The notes: generated by a model from the letters alone, not told the origin. DNA of 64,000 bases from Dillenia suffruticosa (GCA_033439265.1 JAVTVX010000010.1:26401056-26465055), one strand, 5' to 3'. Positions 10,993 to 25,413 are shown, counted from the first letter of the stretch. A program made the numbers and translations.

Positions 10993-13900
10993 CTACCAGC
11001 CACCATGTCTTGAGAAATAGTCATTATCCAGTGACACAGCAAGAGCAAGCACCACAGCTCTCTCCGATAGAGTCAATGGACGGGAGACATCCAATTCTTC
11101 AATCTGCCAAACAGTAAAAGAGTAATATAACAATCCTGACAATGACAACAACAAATTGATTTAGAAAGTTGACTAAATATCAACTTTGCAGTCTGCTAAT
11201 TACCGAGCTAGCAGCACCCTTATTGGAATTGGGATCAGGAGCACCAAATCGGATTACATACTGACCAGCATCAGTGAAAAGCTGCAACATGCAGGCCACA
11301 TAAACTCACAAATTAGTGCTATAATAACATTGCATGCTTAAAGCTCTCATGTCCCAGACAAAAGATCGATAGAAACAGCCATAAGTGCAGACTTTTCAAT
11401 TGTACACCATTGAGAAACCTGAATGGAAAATTTACAACCTCAAAGCCAAAACCTCTCCAATCACGATTTATCTCAGCAAGAACTTGCCCATCGGCATCTT
11501 TTAAAGTGAAATCCCAGTGCCAGAGCCCAGGATTCTCTACCACTGCGAACTGCACATTCCTATCAGCAGCGAAAAAAAGTTTTTACAGGTTAAAAACAAA
11601 AACTAGTATAAGATTAAATGTCTGGGCCAATCTCTCAACATTAATGTTGTTGCCATCATGTAGTGTTCAAGTTGAACCACCACAGGCCACAGCATAAAGG
11701 AACAGGATAAACAACTTCAGTTGAGGTATGAGACATTACTGACTTCATGCTTATATTGCTTGGGATGGGGTGTGGGGTATACACCAAATGGTTAATACGC
11801 ATACCATTAGCACCAAAGGAATGAAATTCCCCACCTGTGTCATGTGTATGCTCCCATGGGGCAGAATTCACATAAAACTAATGGAAATATAGTGTGCTGA
11901 GAAATACTGAAGCAGCCGTCCCAAGAAGTCTACAGATTGAGCAGTAGTTTTAATTATATGGGTGATTGAATATTCCATCTTTTTACAGTAACTGTAAATA
12001 ATGAGCACGCGAAATTTCAACACTCAGATTTCCTGGCAATTGAACTATCAAATTTCAGCACACACTGCCTGATCAACAGGTCACATCCACAACTTTAATA
12101 GAATTCTATTAGAAGAGATGGGCAAGCACATACTTATAAGGGAGTTAAAAGGATGCTGAGTTGAGGGTGCTTTCTTACAGTGTGGTACCAAAGTCTTGGG
12201 ATCACGTCCTGCCTTCAATACGGTCTTTTGAGGTTTTTGAGTAGGGGGAGGGCCGACCCTCACCACATGGCTCAATCACTTTTGGACTGGGGTGGGGGTG
12301 GGTGGAGTTGATGGAAGTATCCTAATAGACAAAAAGGATTGATGCACAGAAGAAGTATGCTCAGCTCTTGGCCTGTCTAAGAATGCACAGCCACCACTAA
12401 CTAGAAATAAAAAAATCAAAAACACCTCTCAAATAGCTCAATTTCTACAGATAACAATTCTTTCATGGACCACCTAAGGCTACCAAATCTGGATATATAC
12501 AACCATTTATTACTTTTACAGACAAATTCTCATTTCTGTCCTACTTTTTTCCTCAAAATTTTCTTTAAGACTAAATTCGTTCTATAGGATGATTTCTTCC
12601 AACAATTGGTACAGAAAACATAAACTGATCTACATATAGGATAGGTGATTCAATCAAAAGATAGAACAAAGAGACTTTGATTTAGCTGCAGGCTGGTTTA
12701 TTTAATATCATCCTCTTTCCCTCTCATGCATGCAGGTATGCATAAATAGAGAAGTTAACCAGTATGAAGAGAAACAAGAAAACATTAAATGTCTGGAGAT
12801 CAAATGGTGGAGCAACTGATTACCCCAAATATAAATCGTACACTCTTCTCCAAAGATGCCATCTCCTGTGAACAACACCAATTTCCTGGAAAGTTAAGAT
12901 AAGTCAAAAAAAAGTTTCAGACATATTACTGAAGCTCACTCTGCAATACATTGAACAGAAAACTATGAAAGCATAATTTCTAACATTAATTATTAAACAA
13001 ATGAAGCAATCAAATTTACCTACCTTACCATTAACCTCAGCAAAGATTGAGCTGGTAATCCACCAGAAAGGCCTACGGATCTAAAGATGATAAAGAATAA
13101 GTCATCAAACTTCAAAGGATTACAGCTAAAAGTAAAGCAATATACAAAACAAAACTAATTTAAAAAAAAAAATACAAAGTCTCACCTGGAACAGATCATT
13201 ACCCAAAGCATCGGTGATGGTAGCTACAAAAGGTCTCCTTGTGCGAAGGAGCTGCAAGATTAGACAGAAAGCATCAGATAGAGAGCCCAAAACATCCTCA
13301 GAATTGGAACTCTATGCCCAAATAGAATCTGTATACTAGCTCTGGTGGTCCTGAGGATGACTGAGCCATACCTTCTAAAATTATCATTTATTTCTCCCTT
13401 TGATCTTTTTACAATATAATACCTCTAGTGACATGACAGTGTGAGTAAGAATATGACAAAAAAAAAAGTACCAAGAATAGCTCTACACTTTGCTTCATCA
13501 GAATTATGCCTTTTTCCTATTATAATACCCAAAAAAAAAAAAATCTGAAAAAGATAATACATGGAAAATCTCAAGAAGAAAGTATAACAAAATTAATGAA
13601 TAAATATACAAAAGGTCATTTACTGGGTGCTTCTGGGCACTGTTATTTAACATTCCTTAATTAATACAGAAATACTGTTCCAAAATACAGAAATAAGGAA
13701 ATATTTTCTAATCAAAACATACCAAATAGAGTTTCATAAGTAGTACCCGGGGTCCATATATTTATTTTGATAGAAAAAGAAAAATATATTAAATATAAAA
13801 ACGAACGTATAAAATTCCTAAAGAAATAAAACCTCAGAAGTAATTAAGAATAAAACAAAGCATAAAAAAAACACTAATAAACAATTGCTCTCCAATCCCT

Positions 13901-16900
13901 CTTCAAACCTTCTAGACCATAATTTTTATAAATTCCTAATCACTGAGCATGTAGAGAAGTATAAAAAACAATTTTATCTCAAAAAAGAGAAAGACCCAAT
14001 AGTCTAATAGCGGAAACTTCTCACATTTTGTTCTCTCTAAATACACCTTAGGATAACCAAAAGCACGCATTTCTGCAATAACCAAGTATCTTTTTTCTCC
14101 CCAAAACCTTTAAATTTCATGAGGAACAAACACCTGAGCATTGTCACACACTACAAAAAGATGGTTCCATATCTTCTTCATGATAAAACAATGTAAAAAT
14201 AAGTGATCTCTTGGTACTGCACATGACATACAGATCATGAATAAATTCCTTCTACTCCTTTTAACTTCCATATGCTCATCAAAAATATAAGGGTTTGGTT
14301 TCTTGAATCCACTCTCAACCATATTTTTCATCATCACAAGTATTGTGAGAAGCTGAGCTGCAATCTCACTGAAATAATTCACTAATTTGATTTGTCTATT
14401 GTCTCGACACTGCTTTCATTGTTTGATTGCCCAAACAAGCTGATGCATAAATAATGATAATAACAATAATAATAAAATCTATATTTGTCACTAAAGAGTC
14501 TTCATCAAAGTATTTGAAAAAGTAATCGATAAGTTATTTAAAAATAGTTGAGATTTCAAGGAGTCTTAGTAGTTGGATGGACAGTCAAAGGCTTGAATTT
14601 GAGAGTCAGTTCTAGAATTATGCAAGAGTTTATAAGTAGGGATCTTCTATGTAAATTGAGCAGAACTTCAAGAACTTTAAAGTCTATCTTCTTTTAGAGC
14701 AGAATTCTAATCAATCAGATTTCTGTTCAAGTAGGTGCACACCTCCCATGACATTTTCATTCCCTATCCTTCTAGCCATCCATTTTTCCCTTCACTGTCA
14801 ATATCCCCAACCCCATAAATCAAGTGAATTTCTTGTGCTGCATCACAAGCTAAATGATATTATTTTACCGAATCCAACAGCAAAGATCTTAGTGAAGTCC
14901 CATCCAAACAAATAATTATCCCAAGCTCCAAATTATCAAATCCTTGCCCTCATGTGCTCACAAATTACCCTCATGTTTGTACAATCCATCTAAAATATAG
15001 AGTTCCTCCCCCCCTCCAGCTAGCACACTTCACCAATTCTAACTCCAATGTGAAATTGATACTCATTCTGCCCCATTCCTTTAAAGAACATATTGTTAAT
15101 ACTATTTGCAATAGTAACAGACGAAATCACAAAAAATATTCAAGATGAAATATCATGGCGTATGTTTTTTGCAAATGATATAGTGTTAGTTGATAAAACT
15201 ATGGAAGGTCTTAGTGCTAAATTAGAGCTATGGAGGATCACATTGGAATCTCGAGTGTTTAGATTGAGTAGATCGAAAACTAAATATATGGGATGTAAGT
15301 TTAGCAACAGTTATCGAAATGATGAAACGATTAAATTAGATGGACAAGATGTACAAAAAAATGAACGATTTAGATATCTAGATTCTATCATTTAAAACGA
15401 TGGCAATATAGATGGAGATGTGAACTAAAAAATACAATCGGGTCGGATAAAATGAAGAAAGACATCCGAAATTCTTGATGATTGCATGATGGCAATGCAT
15501 TTGAACGGAAAGTTTTATAGAATCGCGGTTAGTTTTGCATTATTATATGGTACTGAGTGTTGTTGGGTTATTAAACAACAACAAAAATAAAAAATGACAG
15601 TAACAGAAATGAAGAAATGAAGATATTTAGATGGATGTGTGACAAAATTAGAAGAGATAAAATTAAAAATGAAGAAATTTGCAATAAGTTGAAAGTTACT
15701 TCAATTGTGGATAAGATGCGAGAATGTCGGTTAAAGTGGTTTGGGCATGTGCAAAAAGACTCATGGACGCATCGGTTAGCAGAACCGAGAATTTAAATAT
15801 AGGAGATTTAGTAAAACGTAGGGGTAGACCGCAAAAAATATACAATAACAACAACAAACTAAATCTTAATCCCAATAAGTTGGGGTCGGCCATTTGAAAG
15901 ACAAACTTGAAAGAGAGAGAAAAATAAAATAAAAATAAAGATAACATAAAATAAAATAAAATAAAATAAAATGGAAAATAGATAAATAAATCAATAGATA
16001 AATATTTAAAAAATATTGGTTTAATTTGTACAGATTCTTCTACGCCATCCATTCCTATCCAAAACCATTTCCTCTTCTAAACCCTTAATTTTCAAATCTT
16101 TGCAGATAACTTGCATCCAAGTTTTCAGCGGTCTACCTCTACATTTTACTAAATTTCCTATATTTAAGTTCTCGGTTCTCCTAATAGGCGCATCTTTGGG
16201 TCTTCTTTGCACATGCCCAAACCACCTCAGACGGCACTCTCGCATCTTATCCACAATTGAACTAACTCTCAACTTATTTCGGATTTTTTCATTTCTTATT
16301 CTATCTCTTCTAGTTTTTCCACACATCCACCATCCTCATTTTTGCTACAGACATCTTTTGTTATTATTGTTGTTTAACAGCCCAGCACTTAGTACCATAT
16401 AATAGTGTAGGTCTAATCGCGCTTCTATAAAACTTTCCCTTTAAGTGCAATGGCATCGTGTGATCGTAAAAAATTCCGGAAGCCCTTCTCCATTTCATTC
16501 AACCCACTTGAATTCTATGGTTCACATCTCTATTGATGTTACCATCATTTTGAATGATAGATCCTAAATATCTAAATCGTTCACTTTTGGGTACATCTTG
16601 CCCATCTAACCTAATCGTTTCTTCATCATTCCGGGGGCTATCACTAAACCCACATCTCATATATTCTGTTTTCGATCTACTCAGTCTAAACCCTCTAAAT
16701 TCTAGTGTAAATCTCCATAACTCGAGTTTAGCACTAACACTCTCTATATTTTCATCAACTAGCACTATATCATTTGCGAAAAACATATACCATGGTATTT
16801 CATCTTGCATATGTTTGGTGATTTCGTCTATCACTACTGCAAAGAGGAGGGGGCTTAAACCCAAACCTTGATGAAGTCCAATGTTAATGGGAAAACTATC

Positions 16901-19900
16901 ACTCAAAACCCCGTGAGTTCTTACGCCGGTTACAGCTCTCTCATACATATCTCTAATTAGGTTAATATATCTCAAGGATATCCCTTTTTTCATCAGCGCC
17001 CACCACAATAAGTTTCTAGGAACTCTATCATATGCTTTTTCCAGATCAATGAATACCATATGTAGGTCTCTCTTCTGTGCTCTATATGTCTCCATTAAAT
17101 GTCTTAGCAAGTGGATCGCTTCCATGGTGGATCTGTCTGGCATAAATCCAAATTGATTTTGAGATATATTTATCTTCAATCTCAATCCATACTCTATTAT
17201 TCTCTCTCATAATTTTATAGTATGACTCATAAGCTTAATCCATCTATAGTTAGAGCAATCCTGTATATCTCATTTATTCTTATATAGCAGTACAATTACA
17301 CTCTTCCTCCATATCTGAGGCATTCTCTTAGTTTTCCAAATTTTATTGAAAATATCCGTTAATATTTTTATACCAAATTCACCCAAACATTTCCACACTT
17401 CTATAGGAATGCCATCAGGTCCTATGGCCTTATTATTCTTCATTCTCTTTAAAGCCTCCTTCACTTCAAGAGGACGGATCTTGCGTTTAAAATCTCTATT
17501 GATCTCTTCTATAGGTATTTCGATATTTCCTATATCTCCCGTGTTCTTAACATTAAAGAGATCGTCAAAATAATTACGCCAACGTTTTCTTATATTCTCA
17601 TCCTTTACAAGTATATTATTGGTTCCACTCTTAATGTACCTAACACCATTTAAATCTTTACTCTTTCGTTCCCTTAGTTTGGCAATTTTGTAGATCTCTT
17701 TCTCTCCGTCCTTAGTATCCAATTTCTTGTATATTTCATTATACACCTTACTTTTTGACTTTTGGATAAACTTTTTCACATCCTTTTTTGCTTTCTTGTA
17801 TTTGTCATATGCATCACTACTGCTATTACCTTTAAGGTTCCTATAATACTCTCGTTTGGTGCGGATAGCTGTTTGAATTTCTTCGTTCCACCACCATGAT
17901 TCTTTACCTATTGAGACCTGACCCTTCAATACACCAAGAACTTCCTTACCTGTGCTCATAATATTATTAGATATCTCATTCCACATTGTTTCTGAATCAT
18001 CCTTAATAGACCAATTTGCCACTTGATATAATTTATCTCTAAAAGTCGTCAACTTTTCTCCTTTTAAATTTCACCACTTAATTCTTGGATCCACAAATAG
18101 GCGATGTCTCTTTTGCCTTTTAGACACATGTATATCTAAAATCAGAGGTCTATGCTAAGTTGCCGCACTCTCTCCCGATATAACCTTACAATCCTTACAA
18201 GTCATTCTATCAACTTTTCTAGTAAGGAATAAATCTATTTGACTAGTATTAAACCCACTTTTATATGTGACTAAGTGTGATTCTCTTTTTTTAAAGAAAG
18301 TGTTGACAACTACCAACTCTAACGCTGTAGCAAACTCTAAAATGGTACATCCCGCCTCATTCCTACAACCAAATCCAAAGTTTCCATGTACGGTTTCGAA
18401 TCCTTCATTCCGCTCGCCTACATGTCCATTTAGATCTCCTCCTATAAATAACTTTTCTGTACTAGGTATGGCTTGTATAAAATGATCTAAATCCTCCCAA
18501 AATTGTTTTTTACTAATTGCATCTATACCTATTTGGGACGCATACACACTAACTATATTAACTATATTTTCTCTGTCTACTAACTTAACAAGTGTAATTC
18601 TATCTCTCTTCCTTCGTATCTCTATTACATCATCTAATAGATCCTTATATATAATTATCCCTACCCTATTCTTAGTTTTATCCCTACCGGTATACCAAAA
18701 CTTATGATCATAGGGTTCCACTACTTTAGCCTTCTCTCCCACCCATTTGATTTCTTGAAGACACAAGATATGAATTTTCCGTCTATTCATTGTTTCTCCT
18801 ATCTCTCCTAGCTTACCGGTCAAAGATCCTATATTCCAAGTGGCTATGCGAATCCTATCTTCATTGACTAATTTATTTACCCGCACCCTAGAGTCCCTTG
18901 TTAACTTGTCGCTACACCCGGGGTCCGATGTAACGCGTCTCTGAGGAGGAAACGCCCCAAAGGTTTTTAATTGTTTGTCTCCCATTTTTTTTTTCATTTG
19001 ATAGAATTTTTACGCTAACTATCGACCTACCGCAACCCTACTCCTTTACCCGGGCTTGGGACCGGCCGTGGCGGAGTTCTTCAAATAGATGTATAGAAAA
19101 CGAACTAAGGGACAAATCCCAAAATAAGTAATAATAACTAAATAGGTAGATAAATAAATAAATAGATGAGATAAGCTATATATATCATAAAATATGTATA
19201 TCTAATAATAGTAATAATAATAATATCAATGATAATAATAATATCAATATTAACAGTGAGTAATAATAATATTAACCAAACTAATAATGTTAATAATAAT
19301 AATAGTGATAAAAATAATAATGATAATAATGGATAATAGTAATAGTGTTAATATTGAAAACAGAGTTAATAACAAATGTAAATAATAATGCTAGTTAATA
19401 ATATATTCTATAGTAATACTAATTAAATTACTATTAATAATACTACTATTTATAATGCTAGTAATAGAAGTATTAATAATATTAATAGTAAGATTAGTGG
19501 TATTAGTAATGCTATTAATAATAATATTAGTAATCATAGTAATAATAAAAAGAAACAAAATGACAAAATAGGAAATGTTAATGGGGTAGAGGGTTTGGTG
19601 AGATCTTTGGAGAGGGCTTGGGAGACTTCGTCCACAGATAGGAGCTATCTTAGGGTTCGGCTGAAGGCAGGTAAAGGGTGAAAAGTTTTGCAGAAGGCTT
19701 TGGTTGAGAGAAGGGGGGTATGTATGTAGTGGGGGAGTAGCGAGGTAGGCAGAGGGTTTCAGTTGAGGGGGGACGAAGGTCGGCGCAGGAGACCCACCGC
19801 CGAGAGAGAAAGAACAACGCGGGGGAGGAGCAAAGCCGTAGGAAGAAAGGTGAGAAATCAGTCTTACGAGAGAAGAAGATATCGGGGAAAGATGATATTG

Positions 19901-20383
19901 ATCGACGGGAGGCGGGAGAGATTGAGAGAGCAAGAGAGGAAGGGAGAGTGAAAAGAAATACTGTCTGGGTCGGCACAGTGACAGATCCGACTTGGTTGGG
20001 TCTTGTGAAGAGCAGATCTGAATCGGGAGATGGCAGATATGAGCTACAGATCTAGGGTTTGGGTCAGCAATGTCAGATCTAGGCGTCGGTAACAAGATTC
20101 AGAGCAAAGGTAGGCAAACAAGCGAAGCGAGGGATGAAGGGAAAGAAAGAGGGAGCAGGGATACAAATTATTCGTAAAAACATGATAGTTAAGAATTTAG
20201 AAGAGAAGACTTTGGATAGGAATGAGTGGCGTAAAAGAATTCGCACAATTTAATCTATCATATTCTAGATATATATATTTATTTATTTTTATTCATTTAT
20301 TTTTGTATTTATTTATTTATTTATTTATCCTTTTATTCGTCTCTCAAATGACCGGCGCCAAAATATTGGAATTAAGGTTCAGG

Positions 20384-20450
<67 letters not shown>

Positions 20451-23400
20451 ATTGTCAATACTCAATATTACTCGATCATTTTGCAAGAGATGTTCATCCT
20501 GATAATTATGAAAACATATAACTCAATCTTTAGTGGTAGAATGATCTTTTTTGCCCAGGTTTTATTAGTTTAACCTGAAAGGTACAAACAAAAGGCCTAA
20601 AATTATATTTTAAATAACTGTAATTAATTAGGCACTTGACTTTGAAAAGGTTGCCTCACAAAGAGAACCCCAAATATGAAAATCAAAATGCACGATAACT
20701 ATCATCAAGGATTTAGATTATAAAACCATCTACAATAACTTCCAGTTCAAAACCAGAGCACTACATAAAAGGACATTGGTCGATGAACTTGCCCCTTGAA
20801 GGGAAGTAATTGAAACATAAATAGTATAAAGCCATAAAAACAAACCTGTCTCGCAAGAACATTACTTTGCTCACGGATGAAACCTACAGGCTGCATAGAT
20901 GATAAAAGCCAACTAGTTTAAAAATGGTGGGATTATCATGACAAAAAAGAAAATATTAACTCAATTCATGCAACAGTAAAGGGAGTGCTGCATTTGGGAA
21001 AAAGGGGACGAAGTACATCCGAAGAGTAATCAATATATTATTTCCCTATGCATCCGGCATTCCCTTTTCCCTATCCTGGTTGGAGAGCATAGGAGAAGAT
21101 AGGCCCCATCCACGGGATAGGAAAAGAAAGTCACAGGGAAGAATAAGAAAACTTTATGTTTTGATATTTAGGTAATTGAGAGGATATCAAATATCTTTGG
21201 TATTTGGTATTAGCAGTAAGGAAAACATAGATGATGAATACCTAAGAAGATAATTATGGGAATACAATATTATATACGGGGACAATAGTTGTCCAAAAAA
21301 TTTTCATTGTAAACTGTTTCTTTTTATGCTTATCCTGCCAATCATGAGGGGAGAGGGAAAGGGTGGGGGGTTTAGGCTACTTATCATTTCCATCCTTACC
21401 AGACATCAACACAAAGTACAATAATTAGGAAGTCATCTTTTCCTTTCATTTGCCCGCCCATGAAGCATGGATATTTTAATATGAAACCATATCAACATCA
21501 ATTATACTAGTCCAGCTGTCTAACACCTGTCAGATATGTGTCATTAGATACTCCATGTTGCAAATCCAGCTTTTTAATTTACAGAATCATTGTGCATATT
21601 TATGCATAATGGATGCTTCATGCACACGAGAAAACAGCCTCTTTGCAAAAAAATGCAAGGGAAAGGCTACGTACATATACACCCACTCTCCCCCTACTCC
21701 CGCACTAAGCCGGGGAGCACTTTGTGTACCGGGTGACATTGTGCATGTTGATGTATGGTGCATGCAGACACACATCTTGTTGATGGCAGATTGTAAATTA
21801 GCAGATCATATTGTTTCCTTGTAGCTAATTACTTATCACTCCTTTTGTTGATCCAAAACAAATTTGAAATGTTTTCTCAAACACCGCGGCACCATAAGTT
21901 CTACCGGGTGTTGCAAAGATAGCCTTAGATTATCAACGAGATGAAACAATGCACATTTCCAAAGCTAGCTAACTTTCTCTAGAATTTCTTAGTTATTTTC
22001 CTAGTCATACCCCCAATCACCGACCCCCCCCCCACAGATATGAAAAAGGTCTTGCATAGGGAGCTTGTAGAGGTTTAAAAGAAATTAAATACAGGCACAT
22101 ACTGATTGTGGGTAGCAAACATCCACTATGGCATAGCGATTCTCCTGTAACAACAGAAAAAGCATTACTGATGAAAGAATAATATCAAATCAAAAACTAT
22201 ATATTAGAAATTTGATAATGCAACATCCGAGAAGTATTCCAGTTCAAGATAAGTAAGTTCCAAAGAATGAGATTGCTGATGCAATGGATGCACACACAAT
22301 TAGAGAGAGAGAGAAAGAGAGACGCATCTTAAAGAGTAAAGAGTGAAGCTACTTCACAATTGATTACCTATCTTAAAAGGGGCAAACTGGCATTAGCCAT
22401 GCATCTAAAGGCGCTAACAGGATAAGGTATAGGATGCCAAGCTTCAGGTATCCTACATAATGGCTTATCAGCGACAAAATTAATATAAGAACTTGTACTT
22501 ATTAAACCTCTAAAAGCGCAGCAAAACAACTTCCCCTTATCCCATAGTAGCTACTCCTTTGAATTAGCCTCTCCAGAAAGATGAGGATTTTCGAGGTCAT
22601 ATCAGGAACAAACTACATAAATGCGCATTTTGATGAATGTGAAGCTCACGTTCCTAAAATGCGAGCATCTAGCTAAAGATGAGAAATTTTAAGAGTCATG
22701 AAATCAAATCAGTCTATTAAAATGATGCAAAAGCACTGAAGCTATCCGAAAAAATATTCATTGAAAAAACATAAGGTTGCCAAACAAATTACACAAACAC
22801 CAATCCATTCAACTAGAAATCAGTTGAGAAATTTTGCAAGAACATGGCTCAAAGATGGCAAAATTGAGAAGAACAATTTAGAAGCAAGGATTATCATAAA
22901 TGTTGGTTCAGTTGAGGTAAGCACCAGAAAGAATAAGCCAACCATTTCTCCAGCAGAAGCCAAGATGCAAAAAAAAAGGGAGCAATTTTGGAAACATCAT
23001 AGAGGGGAAAACTAAAAACTCATTGTGGATAAAATGTTGGGAGTACTGATAACTAAGCTATCAACCTTGAAAGCAACACCTTACTTTCTTAAACCACTAC
23101 AGCATATAACATGGCCATGTAGCTCAAAACGCTATTAAAAGGTCAAACTCTAGCATCAGGAATATCTGGAGAAGGTTCATTTCCTTGAATGAGAGAAAAT
23201 AAAGAAGAGAACTCATCAACTTCTCTATCATTAAGATTCCTTAAGAAATGAAAGTTTTAAGAAGCCAAATGCCCCTCCCAATTGTAAAAATCTTTGTTAG
23301 GAGCCACGTGAAGTGTGGATAACCTATAAAGGGAAGAAATGGACAAGGGTGAATCCCCTGATCCATGATTAGTCCCAATAAAACACACATGAACTATCAC

Positions 23401-25413
23401 CAACCTTAAAGGACAGCAAGGGAAGAAAAGTATTATACAAATGAGAATTAAATTTCCAAGGACTGCAATGAGAAATTCTCATTGCAGTATTGGCACCCCA
23501 TCCATTGTGATGGAGAACATACATTGATATTTCAAGTTGGATACATTAGATTTGATCTTTGTGTACTTCAATAAGTCATAGGTATGAGAAGTAATGAATG
23601 CTATTAGATAGGATGAGAAGCAAGTGCTCAAACAATACCTGCTCAAAACCAAATACGAGATTTGCCCATTCTATATCCCTAGTAATCAGTAGGTTTGACC
23701 TTGCAAGAAGAGGTGCAAGTTGGACCTGAAAAGTTCAGAAGACATATCTGTTAAACAGAAAATACCATCGAGTATTAGATGATAACCCTTAAGAAAAAGA
23801 TTTCAGCCTTAAATTTTTCAATACCTTTCACTGCACAATAAACTTGCCTATGCATGTCAGTACGATGGAGGAGAGGTGATATAACTGTGTATGTTGATAA
23901 AGTTACTAGCCTCTTTTCATTAGAATTGTATGTCATATTTTGTGCATGAATATAACACCGCAAACATAAAAGTACTACACATTAGATATTATTGGTTTAT
24001 AAAGATTTACCCCTTGATCCTTTTCCCTTGGTGCATACATACTTAAAGAGATGCAGAGTATTTATTTCCGGGTTTTGCCCAGATTTTGTCATTGACGAAG
24101 ATGTAACCACTTCTATAAATTCATAACTTGTCTTTTAGGCTATAAAGCAGGAACATCCCAGGTGCTACTTTGTCTCTATATATAAATTCCTCAAGGTTAA
24201 CAAACATTTACTGTGTGTGGTTTTAAGCCTTATTTCCACCAAATGACTGAGATCCCCCCCCCCGGGGGCGCAAAACGATCATCCTATTCCTCTCCATCAA
24301 GACTGCCTAAAATAATAGCTAGAGGGATAAAAGGGCTAATTTCCTCCCATAAAACATCTAATACCCCTCCAAGCTCATTAATCAGTATAATCTAGAAGCC
24401 CATTAAACATCAAAATAAAAGATGATTCACTAACTGAAGTCATGACACTTTGTCATGCAAGGCAACCCCCCCCCCTCCAGAAAAAAAACCAAAAAAAATT
24501 GCAAATTATCTTGGACAAAATTAATCTTTAAGTTTACTTCCACCCAAAATAAAAAAAAAAAAAGGCCAAATTGATCACCACAACAATGCTGCACCCTGAA
24601 CCCCTGTCATAAACACCACCATTGCTTAGATTGTCAATAAGCATTATTTTCTTCTTCCATAACCATCGTGCCTTGCTATTTGCTATTGGGGATTTCTGAA
24701 GCTTCTTTGTCTATGCAGTCTCAACCACCAATCTATTTGAAAAGGTAATTTCTTTTCAAATAATTCCATTTAATCAACAAAGATATGGCGGGTGTATCTT
24801 CCTGCCTAAGCATGTGAGTGGTGATGGGAATGAAGGTATATATATCACACACACACATATCAAGTTCGTAGCTATCCCAGTGACGCAAACTAACTATACC
24901 TAGAATACTTCATACTAGGAAAAATAAAAATAAAAATAAAACTCACGGTACCTCCTCTGGGGCTTTAGGCTTCAACGAGCCATCAACAGATTGGCTAACA
25001 GGCGGCTGCTTGAGCACCGGTTTCACTGGCTCCTCCAATTTCTCTTTCCTTTGAGGTGCAGCAGAAAACCATCTCCCAAACACGTTTTGCAGAGAAAGCT
25101 GTTCATCTGCAGTAGCTTCCTTAGGTCTTCCACTTACTTTCCTTCTTTTGCATCTACTACTCTCGATTTTCTTATCTGTATCCCAAAGTTTCACCAGATA
25201 ATCTCTATTCAATTGAAAACCACCGTGAGATTCCGATGCAAATCCTCTCACATTGCAAAAACGGTCATTCAAAACCCTGGGCAACAAATATCCAACAGAT
25301 TCTCTTTGAGGATTCCAGATACTGGATAACGACTTCACGTTTCTTGTTCGATATAGGGAGTCGCCAAATTTGTTGCATTCTTTGAGGAAACGCAGTGTCT
25401 TCGTCAAATCCAT
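10993..25413 (-). CDS. Phospholipid scramblase-family protein (probably organellar)
   Basis: Ten exons join in frame on the minus strand: 25413-24952, 23725-23639, 22144-22103, 20890-20846, 13251-13186, 13080-13024, 12885-12824, 11559-11439, 11281-11204, 11103-10993 (376 residues). Residues 1-154 (exon 1) are basic and low in acidic residues near the start ([11 protein letters not shown]), like a mitochondrial presequence. The rest is the scramblase domain: [99 protein letters not shown], ending SRHGGW. It resembles Arabidopsis At2g04940 and yeast Aim25 relatives. Any lipid-scrambling activity is inferred only from the family. The start is the first ATG in frame; a GTG 21 bp upstream is not used. 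Intron 4 is 7.6 kb because of nested LINEs. The exons look undamaged. Confidence 0.92.
13980..14395 (-). mobile_element. L1-type LINE 3' fragment in scramblase intron 4
   Basis: A 90-residue minus-strand frame (14382-14110) contains [15 protein letters not shown] followed by KKIWNHLF. This is the cysteine/histidine pattern of the zf-RVT region downstream of plant L1 reverse transcriptases. No polymerase motif is present next to it, so it is a short 5'-truncated relic. The ends are estimated. Confidence 0.55.
15846..20160 (-). mobile_element. Near full-length RTE LINE nested in the older RTE copy
   Basis: On the minus strand this about 4.3-kb element has a 1.16-kb leader, C-rich at first and then (TAA)-rich (20160-19000). 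A single broken ORF follows. The apurinic-type endonuclease is at 18997-18155 ([32 protein letters not shown]). The linker and fingers are at 18052-17270 ([16 protein letters not shown]), the polymerase at 17185-16499 ([25 protein letters not shown]) and the C-terminal region at 16326-16021 ([11 protein letters not shown]). It ends GGCCGACCCCAACTTATTGG and a short TTG tail. ATACAA flanks both sides (15840-15845, 20161-20166). The ORF is interrupted by stops, for example after the endonuclease at 18155 and between polymerase pieces, and the catalytic FADD reads FAND, so it is inactive. Such endonuclease pieces are often misannotated as craniofacial development protein 2-like. Confidence 0.9.
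20384..20450 (+). repeat. (TTG)n microsatellite, RTE 3' tail
   Basis: This is about 22 TTG units following AATTAAGGTTCAG, the conserved 3' end of plant RTE elements. The repeat is the element's tail, probably expanded after insertion, and not a leucine-rich coding sequence. Confidence 0.9.
23150..23530 (-). mobile_element. L1-type LINE fragment in scramblase intron 2
   Basis: Nucleotide similarity to 2180-2540 is visible across the segment. Shared stretches include the CTTCTCTAT(C/T)ATTA region, CCTCCCAATTGT, AACCTATAAAG, GAACTATCACC and ATGGAGA(C/A)CATAC. Both lie in the same orientation and are decayed pieces of the zf-RVT portion of one LINE family. No open frame remains here. Confidence 0.5.

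Larger units (their letters stand above)
15104..20450 (+). mobile_element. Older 5'-truncated RTE LINE, split by a younger RTE
   Basis: This copy occupies 15104-15845 and 20167-20450. The left part encodes the polymerase end ([24 protein letters not shown]) and runs to the GRP region of the C-terminus. The right part resumes with [18 protein letters not shown] and the RTE 3' end, closing in a (TTG)n tail. Outside these lie matching 12-bp target duplications, ATTGTTAATACT (15092-15103) and ATTGTCAATACT (20451-20462), differing at one base. The reading frame is broken in several places. The interruption is the nested element at 15846-20160. Confidence 0.85.

Noticed and set aside
18155-18997. 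280-residue frame resembling craniofacial development protein 2
   Set aside because: This is the endonuclease domain of the RTE LINE; polymerase and tail of the same element follow in order.
19391-20095. 234-codon minus-strand frame rich in Pro/Ser then Ile/Asn
   Set aside because: It lies in the RTE leader; composition follows a C-rich stretch and TAA repeats, with no domain.
20222-20521. 99-codon frame with a long leucine run
   Set aside because: The leucines come from the (TTG)n tail of the RTE element.
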